In this document: positions 15,604-22,572 of the stretch, piece by piece
How positions within the stretch are numbered: the stretch's first letter is position 1
How the letters are laid out: the number at the start of each line of letters is the position of its first letter
Origin: a virus
DNA: 64,000 nucleotides
Strand: one strand, 5' to 3'
Virus record (IMG/VR): IMGVR_UViG_3300042894_005140
Location: 34,595-98,594 of that record
Made by a program: the position numbers and the translations under genes
The notes under the pieces: generated by a model
Told to the model about the DNA's origin: nothing
Database searches by the model: none
What the model saw: only the letters and a program-made list of their open reading frames with translations

Positions 15604-15812
15604 ACTAATTCTTCTATAATTCCAATAATTTCACTAAGGATTAAGATAAAAACTCCTAATCCAATACTATACAACAATGCTCCATACCCAGTCAACCTAA
15701 CAGCTGATTTAAGAAAGCTAACAATCTGATGTTTTTTAGGATCAGGATGTTTTTGTTTTTCATTTAAAATTCTATAATGAATTTCATCATTAATAATACT
15801 TTCATTTTTCAT
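15600..15812 (-). CDS. small single-pass membrane protein
   Basis: 70 residues: charged N-terminal half and one long hydrophobic segment (about residues 42-66, 'YGALLYSIGLGVFILILSEI' region). Not recognised. Overlaps of 4 bases on both sides put it firmly in the island operon. Confidence 0.6.
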   Translation of the reverse strand: MKNESIINDEIHYRILNEKQKHPDPKKHQIVSFLKSAVRLTGYGALLYSIGLGVFILILSEIIGIIEELV

Positions 15813-16024
15813 ATAATTTCTTCTTCTTTAACTAATTCAGCTCCAAAATTTTCCTCTAGGAGACGAGAGGTATTTTCTTTAAATAATGGTTTGGCTTGAG
15901 ACCAATCATAAGACCATTGAATAGATCCTTTGATTAGTCCCGTAAATACCTCACCATGCTTATTAACCACAACATACATTTGTGGGTACGGTCCTGATTT
16001 TCTATACTGTCTTTTCGTAATCAT
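15809..16024 (-). CDS. hypothetical protein overlapping queC
   Basis: 71 residues; 'YPQMYVVVNKHGEVFTGLIKG' and 'WSYDWSQAKPLFKE' suggest a small SH3-like or beta-rich domain. Not recognised. Its first 23 bases overlap the end of queC. Confidence 0.55.
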   Translation of the reverse strand: MITKRQYRKSGPYPQMYVVVNKHGEVFTGLIKGSIQWSYDWSQAKPLFKENTSRLLEENFGAELVKEEEII

Positions 16025-16889
16025 CTAATACTGAAGATACGTACTCTTTTACATATTCCCAAGTTACTGGTCCAAATTCATCAGCATAGTTTACAGGATC
16101 TTTTTTACCTAACTTAAGAAATGCTTCTACACGTTCAACTGATGATGCTGATTTATAATCTGAAAACCATTCTGGTGATGGGTTTCCATAATTATCAAAC
16201 ACTAAATGAATCATTGGTTTGTAACTTGTGTTTGTACGGCTATAAACCTCATCAAAATCAATGCCTAGTTGTTCACAACATAATTCACCATCTTTTAAAA
16301 TAGAAAATTTATTTCCTTCCATATACGGAACATAATAATTTACTAAATGTGAATCCCAGTTACCTGTTTTAAACGCTACTTCATCTGCTTTTCTCCATTC
16401 ATCTGTACAATCAGGATAAACTGAATGGTCACCACTATGTACGCCTAAAGCAATAACACATTCTGTGTTTTTAGAATTAGCAATAGATAAAGCTACAGCT
16501 TGAGTAATAGATGAAAAGATTTTATTACGATTAGGAACTACAGTTGCCTTCATATTTTCTTCAGCATAGTGACCTTCAGGTACTTCATCTCCTCCGGTTA
16601 CAAGTGCTGAATTAAGTAATTGGGACAAACCATCTAATTTAATTACTTGATAATTAATTTTTGGAAAATGATGCATGATAACTTCTGTTGTATCATTTTT
16701 GTACTTAGTTTCATCAGCTTTACTATTTAAATAGTTAACTAAATCTTGAGCACGTTCAAGTTCAACTGAGTGTTTTTGCCCATAATCAAAGGATAGTGCT
16801 GTAACTTCATAACCATTGGCGAGTAGATGAAGCAGCAAGGTAGAGCTATCCATTCCTCCACTTAGTGATAATACTGCTTGTTTTGTCAT
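16002..16889 (-). CDS. queC: 7-cyano-7-deazaguanine (preQ0) synthase, QueC family, zinc site absent
   Basis: 295 residues. It converts 7-carboxy-7-deazaguanine to preQ0 with ATP and ammonia. The PP-loop 'LSLSGGMDSSTLL' (8-20), 'ALSFDYGQKHSVELERA', 'TVVPNRNKIF' and 'GVHSGDHSVYPDC' are clear QueC signatures. Bacterial QueC binds zinc with four Cys in T-S-C-Y and C-G-x-C-x-S-C; here the region from residue 219 on ('TNTSYKPMIHLV', 'PSPEWFSDYKSASSVERVEAF') has no cysteine at all. The PP-loop and substrate segments remain. The enzyme may be a zinc-free variant or do a related amidation. A 4-base ATGA overlap links it to the small gene upstream. Confidence 0.88.
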   Translation of the reverse strand: MTKQAVLSLSGGMDSSTLLLHLLANGYEVTALSFDYGQKHSVELERAQDLVNYLNSKADETKYKNDTTEVIMHHFPKINYQVIKLDGLSQLLNSALVTGGDEVPEGHYAEENMKATVVPNRNKIFSSITQAVALSIANSKNTECVIALGVHSGDHSVYPDCTDEWRKADEVAFKTGNWDSHLVNYYVPYMEGNKFSILKDGELCCEQLGIDFDEVYSRTNTSYKPMIHLVFDNYGNPSPEWFSDYKSASSVERVEAFLKLGKKDPVNYADEFGPVTWEYVKEYVSSVLDDYEKTV

Positions 16890-17023
16890 AGTTTTGTTTT
16901 ATTTGCTAATCTACGTAACTGTTCTAAATTAGACAAGCTTAGGCGAAAACGATTTTCCCAAATAGCATCTAGTACTTTTTTAATTTCAGCTTCATAAGCT
17001 GGATTAATATCTATTTTTTTCAT
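16886..17023 (-). CDS. 45-residue hypothetical protein
   Basis: ATG at 17023, stop TGA overlapping the queC ATG. Charged helical peptide 'YEAEIKKVLDAIWENRFRLSL' (in parts) ending 'LRRLANKTKL'. ATGA overlaps on both sides argue that it is really translated. Not recognised. Confidence 0.55.
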   Translation of the reverse strand: MKKIDINPAYEAEIKKVLDAIWENRFRLSLSNLEQLRRLANKTKL

Positions 17024-17208
17024 TTGTTAAAATATTCGTTTAAAAATGATTTAGGGTACATTACAATTTTACCTTTATAAACAGGATTTGATACTTGTTT
17101 AATAGTTGTAACAATTTTTTTAGCAGTTGCAGCTGCAAAAACATCTTTACCTAGTTCTTGACCTGCTGCCTTGCCTAAGTAATCATAAAGTGATAACATT
17201 TCTTCCAT
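17020..17208 (-). CDS. small conserved-looking phage protein
   Basis: 62 residues: 'LSLYDYLGKAAGQELGKDVF', then 'VSNPVYKGKIVMYPKSFLNEYF'. The second half has the look of a small beta-hairpin followed by a helix, and I recall similar short proteins in T4-like marine phages, without a function. It overlaps the 45-residue gene by 4 bases. Confidence 0.6.
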   Translation of the reverse strand: MEEMLSLYDYLGKAAGQELGKDVFAAATAKKIVTTIKQVSNPVYKGKIVMYPKSFLNEYFNK

Positions 17209-17211
17209 AAC

Positions 17212-17697
17212 TTATTTTTTTAAATATATTTTTTCTTTAGTGCCTGCTGTTTGGTCATACCATTGTTCTTTATTCATGTCATACCATCTATAAGGTAATT
17301 CTGGGTTATCATTCCAACCATGAGCTCCATAGTAAACAGCGTCTTTTCTTAACAAATTTGCTCTGTGAGACTTATGAAATTCTTCATCTCCAAACCAAAC
17401 AGGCATAACAATCTCTTCAGTAATAACCTCTTTTTTCATAGTATTATTTTTACCTCGAGCAACCCAAACGTCTATAGAGTCGTTTAAATATTGTTTTAAC
17501 GCAGGTATGTTATTTCTGAACATTTGGCTTATAGGGTGGTTAACTCGGCTTTTAGAATATGCTTTACCAGTCAGTGTTGGTCTACCTTCTAGACCAGCAA
17601 TTAACTGATAAGTTTCTACTCGTTGTTTACCTAAACGTTTATCATCTAGAGATTCAAGTGATGTTTTAAAGTCGGGGTATGGGAGAAATACTTGCAT
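17212..17697 (-). CDS. pyrimidine-dimer-glycosylase-like (MSMEG_6728-type) protein
   Basis: 161 residues. 'MQVFLPYPDFKTSLESLDDKRLGKQRVETYQLI' (in parts), 'VNHPISQMFRNN', 'YLNDSIDVWVARG' and 'FHKSHRANLLRKDAVYYG' follow the pattern of a family annotated as pyrimidine dimer DNA glycosylase/MSMEG_6728-like (related to T4 DenV by profile). The N-terminal 'xFLPYPDFxxSxxxLDxKRLGKQRVE' is its hallmark. It lies directly after dpdA (1-base overlap), so besides UV repair it might act on bases during DNA modification. The enzymatic role of this subfamily is not well established. Confidence 0.7.
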   Translation of the reverse strand: MQVFLPYPDFKTSLESLDDKRLGKQRVETYQLIAGLEGRPTLTGKAYSKSRVNHPISQMFRNNIPALKQYLNDSIDVWVARGKNNTMKKEVITEEIVMPVWFGDEEFHKSHRANLLRKDAVYYGAHGWNDNPELPYRWYDMNKEQWYDQTAGTKEKIYLKK

Positions 17698-18473
17698 TAT
17701 TTTAATAGTTTTCTAAACATTCTTAAATTCCAATCAAGTAAGTTATAATCAATATCTGTAGTGTAAAAATTATGGTTCATATCTGATTTTGGTTTTTCAG
17801 TTAAACCATTTCTACCATATTGAATACCATCTAAAGTAGCCATAATTGGGTTTGATGTATCAATAGTTTCAATAAAAGGCATATCTTTATACCAACTGAA
17901 TTCTTGTGGTACTTGACAGCCTAATAGATGTACTCTATCATTATCTACAATCAAACCCATATGATACATTCTACTTATTACCTCAATTCTACCTAATGCT
18001 TTAGCTAGATTTTCATTAGGATGATTAGAGTGATTTAAATAATATTCAGCACCATATGAAAATGCTATCTTTTTATAACCTAAATCTTTATATGTTTGAT
18101 AACATAAAACAGCATCTAAAAAGTTTTGAGCTTGAACAACTGCTACTTTAGTAACTTCTTTAGGTAATTTAATTTGAGTCCATTTTCTAGCATTAACAAT
18201 AGAAGCATTTGTATCTTGCCAAACATCAGGAACAATAAACTCATTAGGACGTAACTTATCTACCCAATATAATAGACCTGAATCATGGTATGCTGTTCCT
18301 AATTCATGGAGTGAATTATCTAAGATAATATAACGACCTTGTTGTTTTGCTTTCATAAAGAAATCAACATAGTCTTTATCTTTATCTAAAAGATGAACTA
18401 AACAATAATCATAGTCATTAAAATCAAGACTATCTTCTAACAAACATAAGGGAACTTCATGACTTATTTTCAT
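17697..18473 (-). CDS. dpdA: DpdA-like 7-deazaguanine DNA transglycosylase (TGT fold)
   Basis: 258 residues, in the size range of the short phage DpdA proteins. It has TGT-like TIM-barrel signatures: 'YIILDNSLHELG' (Asp52 at the position of the DSGG loop), 'EFIVPDVWQD' (Asp83), 'VAVVQAQNFLD', 'KKIAFSYGAEYY' (base recognition strand), 'VHLLGCQVPQEF', and 'FIETIDTSNPI' with Asp205 as the candidate nucleophile. The tRNA-specific zinc motif of bacterial TGT is not visible. DpdA proteins swap guanine in DNA for preQ0 or a derivative; folE, queD, queE and queC lie downstream in the same unit. Sequence motifs plus pathway context make the assignment good, but the exact base is unknown. Confidence 0.82.
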   Translation of the reverse strand: MKISHEVPLCLLEDSLDFNDYDYCLVHLLDKDKDYVDFFMKAKQQGRYIILDNSLHELGTAYHDSGLLYWVDKLRPNEFIVPDVWQDTNASIVNARKWTQIKLPKEVTKVAVVQAQNFLDAVLCYQTYKDLGYKKIAFSYGAEYYLNHSNHPNENLAKALGRIEVISRMYHMGLIVDNDRVHLLGCQVPQEFSWYKDMPFIETIDTSNPIMATLDGIQYGRNGLTEKPKSDMNHNFYTTDIDYNLLDWNLRMFRKLLK

Positions 18474-18958
18474 ATATTTACTTTTTTAGGTCTACCTCGT
18501 CTTTTAGGAGCTACTCTCCTAACATTGTATTTTGTACTAGCATAAAGATAATAATCCTTTACAGATGAGCCAAACAATTTAATCTCTTCTTCTACTAAAA
18601 GTTTATCAATTTCAAAATGATCATAAATAGCATCTATAAAATTCTCTAATTTAGAATCATCATCATTATAATGGTCTGTCATTAAACGCTCATATTTACT
18701 TAACAACAAACCGCCTCGTTTAGCTCTATCAAATGGTTCTAAACCAGCATTGTCATTATCATATTTTTCCCAAAGTGCTGATTGTGCCATCCAAAAATAA
18801 GGAGATGGATCAAAGTCACCATTGTTTATTCTTTTTTCAATATGAGCAGACTTAGGTAGTGGTTTTGGAACATCATAATTTCTCCACCATCTAAATGGAC
18901 TGTAATTAAGTTTTTTAAGTTGTGATAAGTGTTTTTGAATAACTTCTCTAGAATGCAT
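18470..18958 (-). CDS. hypothetical protein with C-terminal AT-hook, coupled to dpdA
   Basis: 162 residues. The body ('LNYSPFRWWRNYDVPKPLP', 'PSPYFWMAQSALW', 'LEPFDRAKRGGLLLSKYER') is not recognised. The last residues 'PKRRGRPKK' are a textbook AT-hook (R-G-R-P) flanked by lysines and arginines, which binds the minor groove of AT-rich DNA. It overlaps dpdA by 4 bases, so it may be a DNA-targeting partner of the transglycosylase; this is inference from position and the hook. Confidence 0.6.
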   Translation of the reverse strand: MHSREVIQKHLSQLKKLNYSPFRWWRNYDVPKPLPKSAHIEKRINNGDFDPSPYFWMAQSALWEKYDNDNAGLEPFDRAKRGGLLLSKYERLMTDHYNDDDSKLENFIDAIYDHFEIDKLLVEEEIKLFGSSVKDYYLYASTKYNVRRVAPKRRGRPKKVNI

Positions 18959-18959
18959 A

Positions 18960-19187
18960 TTAGAAACCTATTTCTTTTTGTAAATCATATATTTCTTTTT
19001 CTACCTCAGAATATACATTAAGATTTAAATAAGTATCATTCCAATTATGATAAAATAAATATTCTTTAGCTGCTTTAGGCATAAATTCTTTAACCAATTG
19101 AGCTTCTTCAGCGGTTAAAACCTCTTTGTTGTAGAAAAGCTCCTGAGCGGCTTGGAAATCAATATGTTTTAGAGTTTTATAAATCAT
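18960..19187 (-). CDS. hypothetical protein, first gene of the 7-deazaguanine unit
   Basis: 75 residues, helical and acidic, with 'AAQELFYNKEVLTAEEAQLVKEFMPKAAKEY' (in parts). Not recognised. It follows the promoter at 19210-19241 by 22 bases and lies 1 base before the AT-hook gene. Confidence 0.55.
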   Translation of the reverse strand: MIYKTLKHIDFQAAQELFYNKEVLTAEEAQLVKEFMPKAAKEYLFYHNWNDTYLNLNVYSEVEKEIYDLQKEIGF

Positions 19188-19209
19188 AACCTTTATTTTT
19201 ATTATGCTA

Positions 19210-19241
19210 TAAATATAACATCAAAATCTAACAAGGCCAAA
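19210..19241 (-). promoter_or_regulatory. host-type promoter for the 7-deazaguanine unit
   Basis: TTTGG (19241-19237), 18 bases, TTATATTTA (19218-19210) on the minus strand. The match to the consensus is perfect. It would drive the AT-hook gene, dpdA and possibly the whole run down to folE. Confidence 0.75.
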
Positions 19242-19248
19242 CAAGAGA

Positions 19249-20478
19249 TTAAAAATAAGTTATAGTATTATCATCTTTTTTAGACTGGAATTGTTTTGTT
19301 AGTAAGTCTTTTAGATTACTTACTTCATTTAAAACTTTTTCTTTTTTCCAGTTTTCAGCTGTAGTAAAACTATTAGTTACATCTTCTAGTTTATTAATAG
19401 CTTCCATATACTGATTAAGTTGTTGAGTGTCTTTTATGTTTAGGTTAGCTGCTTTAGCTTCTTCCTCATCTATAATCCCATCATCATTAGTATCTGCTTT
19501 ATCAAATACTTCTTTAAGTTCTTCTTCCTCAACAATACCATCTCCATCTAAATCTAATTTATTTTTATAATATTCTTTATCTTTTTCTTTATAGATTTCA
19601 TATTGTTTTTCTTCTTCCTCTAAAATATCATTTTCACCTAACTCAGCTTCTAACCATTCTTTATCTTCATCTGTTAGTTTGTTTATAGGTGTCTTACGTA
19701 ATTGAGCAAATGCAAAGTTAGCGGCTATAACAAGAGCAATAGCTAATGGATCAAATACAAATATAATAACTAATATATACCAGTTAATGATTCGGTCCAT
19801 AGTAACACCAGTAAGAGCACTTAAATATTTTAAAGGACCTAACTCACTAGTCGCTGTAGCATTAGTTTTAACTTCTAATATTTTAGACTCAATTGAAAAA
19901 ATAGAGTCATTTATTATATCTAATTTAGAAGATAATTTATCATCTGATTTAGAGGCATTCTCAATTTGTTTAATAGAAGCATTGTTAGATCTTACTACTA
20001 AATTACCTTTACGATCTGTAAATTGGGTTGTTGATCCTTTAGATAAGCTACCTTTTAATTCAGATAAGGATTGTTTTTCTTGTAAAATACCTGCTCTAGT
20101 ATTTTCATATAATTTCTTTTTAGTTTCTAAAGATGCTACTCTAGAATCAACAATACTAGTTTGGTCAGCTGTTTTTTGGTAAGCTGAAGATAAATAACCA
20201 TAGATACCCGCTGATGTAATTAATATTAAAATAACAGCTGCTATAGTTAAATAAATTCTTAGTATTTTATTTAATTTATTCCAGTATTGATATAATAAAG
20301 AGGCAATTACTAATTTAGATATCTCTAAAGAAGAGGCCATAATCATCACAGCAGTACTAGCCCCAGCAAATAACATGCTGAGACCAGTAATACTATAAAC
20401 GGCTGCGGACGCACTTACTGATAGTGCTGAAAGAGCAATTATGAATGGGAATACTCTTTCTTTGATTTTTTCAAACAT
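19249..20478 (-). CDS. membrane protein with two EF-hand calcium sites
   Basis: 409 residues. Hydrophobic segments at about 8-28, 33-62, 73-98 and 231-259 give a multi-pass membrane protein, with a coiled-coil/linker region between the third and fourth. The C-terminal domain holds two EF-hand loops: 'DLDGDGIVEEEE' (309-320) and 'DTNDDGIIDEEE' (329-340), both with all calcium ligands. The sequence 'MLFAGASTAVMIMASSLEISK' (in parts) is familiar from proteins of uncultured marine T4-like phages, but I know no function. It may be an inner-membrane or lysis/superinfection-related protein sensing calcium; this is speculation. Confidence 0.75.
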   Translation of the reverse strand: MFEKIKERVFPFIIALSALSVSASAAVYSITGLSMLFAGASTAVMIMASSLEISKLVIASLLYQYWNKLNKILRIYLTIAAVILILITSAGIYGYLSSAYQKTADQTSIVDSRVASLETKKKLYENTRAGILQEKQSLSELKGSLSKGSTTQFTDRKGNLVVRSNNASIKQIENASKSDDKLSSKLDIINDSIFSIESKILEVKTNATATSELGPLKYLSALTGVTMDRIINWYILVIIFVFDPLAIALVIAANFAFAQLRKTPINKLTDEDKEWLEAELGENDILEEEEKQYEIYKEKDKEYYKNKLDLDGDGIVEEEELKEVFDKADTNDDGIIDEEEAKAANLNIKDTQQLNQYMEAINKLEDVTNSFTTAENWKKEKVLNEVSNLKDLLTKQFQSKKDDNTITYF

Positions 20479-20496
20479 AATCTTAAAAATTAAGCT

Positions 20497-20520
20497 GGTG
20501 AGAGCTTATTCGCTCTCACC
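20497..20520 (-). terminator. stem-loop after the 59-residue gene
   Basis: A perfect 9-bp stem (GGTGAGAGC / GCTCTCACC) with a 6-base loop that contains the stop codon of the gene ending at 20506. On the minus strand it is followed by AGCTTAATTTTTAAG, a weak T-rich tail. It separates the RNR unit from the EF-hand gene. Confidence 0.6.
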
Positions 20521-20685
20521 TTTGCTTTTTTTCTTTTTGTAGTACTTACGTTTTGGTTTTGGGGCAGGAGATTCTTGAGCGGCTACCATTTCTTTCACTG
20601 TAGGTTTAACTTCCGCAGGAGCAGGAGTTTCAACTACTTTACTTTTACCAAAAATTAAGTTTCTAAGTTTTTGTATAAGATTCAT
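20506..20685 (-). CDS. 59-residue Pro/Lys-rich protein
   Basis: ATG at 20685, stop at 20506. N-terminal amphipathic helix 'NLIQKLRNLIFGKSK', then Ala/Pro-rich linker 'ETPAPAEVKP' and a very basic tail 'PKPKRKYYKKKKSKG'. It may be an RNA/DNA- or membrane-binding peptide. It lies 12 bases after the ribonucleotide reductase gene and is followed by a stem-loop containing its stop codon. Confidence 0.6.
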   Translation of the reverse strand: MNLIQKLRNLIFGKSKVVETPAPAEVKPTVKEMVAAQESPAPKPKRKYYKKKKSKGESE

Positions 20686-20689
20686 AATT

Positions 20690-20697
20690 ATAAATAT
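20690..20697 (-). promoter_or_regulatory. late-type motif ATATTTAT
   Basis: Minus-strand ATATTTAT ends 4 bases before the ATG at 20685, directly after the RNR stop. It could start a leaderless transcript for the basic 59-residue protein. Confidence 0.35.
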
Positions 20698-22554
20698 TTA
20701 CACTATTTCACAAGCACCTCCAGCACAAGCTGCTTGATCCATCAATGCTGTGTTATCAGTCATCTCAATTACTTTGGATAAATCTACTTGATGTAATGAT
20801 TTTACTGCCTCATTAAATTGTTCCTCAGTAATTGTTTCATAAGGAGCTTGCTTATAAGTACCTAAATCTTCAGGTAAGAATGAAAGTGCGGTAAAGTATT
20901 CTTTGTTTTCATAAAGCCATTCTCCAACAGTACCCCATTCATCTTGTTTAATAGTTACTGTAGCTGATACGTTGTGCATATTAGCACCTTTTCTATGACC
21001 TGGTTTGATCCAATTTTTATTAATTGTTTTAATGCGTTCTAACATATCCATAGCTGATTCTTTACGTGTGATTGAACCTTCTGGAGCACGTTGAGGAACA
21101 GAAACAATTGATTGTAATGTTGGTTTAAAGAAATCATCTTCCAACATTTCAGGATGGTACATACTTAAGTAAGCATAAAGTGCTTCATTTTTACCTAAAC
21201 GAATACGGCGAATATAATAATCATCATGCCAAGCGTGAATGCCTGAACTTGTACCTAGTACTAATGAAGTGGTACCTGAAGGTTTAACTGTAGTGACACG
21301 AGCTGCTTTATTAATACCTAATACTTTAGCTAAACGTTCATTTTCATCACATGCTACCTTAGCTGCTTCTTTCATATTTAATTTAAATACAGCCCCTGAA
21401 GCAATACCTGTCATTCCAATACCTAACAATGCTTCTTTTTCAGTTGTTTTTCTCCAAACATCTCTCAAATAATGAAAGTCAGTATATGAGGCTTGTAGTG
21501 TACCAATAAATGCTGCTGCTTTAGCTCTTGAGTTATATTCTTCTTGTGTTTCAATATCTGAAGCATTAATTTCGCACAAGTTACAGAATTGATTAGCTTT
21601 CAAGTTAATTTCAGCGCATGGGTTAGTACCAGCATCTTTATCATTTGTAAATAAGAAACCTGGTTCACCACTGTTAGATGCTTCAATTTTACCCCACAAG
21701 TTCATAAATGTTTCTTTATCAATCATGTTACGAAGTAATACTGCTGAGTTATTAGCACGGCCACGTTGTGGATTATTTTCCCACCAGTTACCAAACTTAC
21801 AAGTTAACATATTCTCATCATGTAGGTTAAATAAAGCAATTAAAGCAGCCCTACGAATACCTCCGGATAACACAGCATCAGCTAAGTGACAAATAATGTC
21901 ATGACATTCTACTGTTGTTAATTTTTCACCATCTTGTTTACGGTCTAAAATAGCTTGCATATGAATTAAAGCAATTTTCAATGGTTCAGGACCTGGTGCT
22001 TTACCACCTACTGTAATCAATGAAGCACCTTTAGCTCTAATGTCTCTAAAGTCAAATAGAGGAGCAGTTGATGTGTAACCAAAATAAGCTTTAGTCAACA
22101 TACGAACAGCATCAGCCCATCCTTCAATAGAATCACCTACTAGATAACGCTTTGATTTCAAAGGTTTTCTAATTTCAGGTAATTGTTCTACATGGTGGGT
22201 TTGAACTGAGTATCCAACTCCACAACCTGAAAGTAACAAAAACATAATTTCAGAAAATGCTCTGTAATCATCAATTGGTAAATATGAACAGTTAAAAATA
22301 CGAGCGTTGTTTATTTCAATAGGCTTACCAGCAAATTGCATTGAACGCATAGATGGTAGTACTTTTTTGTCATAAACAAACTTGTAAGCGGCTTCAATTT
22401 CTTCAGCCAATTCAGGAAATTTCTTCAAGTGCATTTCCTTGTTTCGAGTTACTAGCTCGTCCCATGTCTCTCTCCTGTTTTTGTCAGGTACGAATTTCGC
22501 GTATTTGAGGTGGGTAGTGATTTCAGACAAAATTTGTGATTCTGTAGTTAACAT
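20698..22554 (-). CDS. nrdJ: class II (adenosylcobalamin-dependent) ribonucleotide reductase, monomeric type
   Basis: 618 residues. It reduces ribonucleotides to deoxyribonucleotides using a B12-generated thiyl radical. The active-site cysteines match the monomeric Lactobacillus-type RTPR: Cys89 ('FNCSYLP'), Cys313 in 'NPCAEINL' as thiyl radical site, Cys324 eleven residues later, and the redox pair Cys610/Cys615 in the C-terminal 'CAGGACEIV' (CX4C). 'TVKPSGTTSLVLGTSSGIH' is the conserved substrate loop. No small subunit or activating enzyme is visible, as expected for class II. It lies downstream of gp41 in the unit behind the promoter at 24984-25015. T4 itself uses class I and III enzymes. 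Confidence 0.93.
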   Translation of the reverse strand: MLTTESQILSEITTHLKYAKFVPDKNRRETWDELVTRNKEMHLKKFPELAEEIEAAYKFVYDKKVLPSMRSMQFAGKPIEINNARIFNCSYLPIDDYRAFSEIMFLLLSGCGVGYSVQTHHVEQLPEIRKPLKSKRYLVGDSIEGWADAVRMLTKAYFGYTSTAPLFDFRDIRAKGASLITVGGKAPGPEPLKIALIHMQAILDRKQDGEKLTTVECHDIICHLADAVLSGGIRRAALIALFNLHDENMLTCKFGNWWENNPQRGRANNSAVLLRNMIDKETFMNLWGKIEASNSGEPGFLFTNDKDAGTNPCAEINLKANQFCNLCEINASDIETQEEYNSRAKAAAFIGTLQASYTDFHYLRDVWRKTTEKEALLGIGMTGIASGAVFKLNMKEAAKVACDENERLAKVLGINKAARVTTVKPSGTTSLVLGTSSGIHAWHDDYYIRRIRLGKNEALYAYLSMYHPEMLEDDFFKPTLQSIVSVPQRAPEGSITRKESAMDMLERIKTINKNWIKPGHRKGANMHNVSATVTIKQDEWGTVGEWLYENKEYFTALSFLPEDLGTYKQAPYETITEEQFNEAVKSLHQVDLSKVIEMTDNTALMDQAACAGGACEIV

Positions 22555-22572
22555 TGTTTTTTTAATAATTTT

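Noticed and set aside
13455-17208. Host DNA contamination because of folE, hpt, thioesterase and thioredoxins
   Set aside because: All are on the same strand with 1-22 base overlaps or gaps, small, AT-rich and flanked by phage core genes, as expected for phage-carried metabolic genes.
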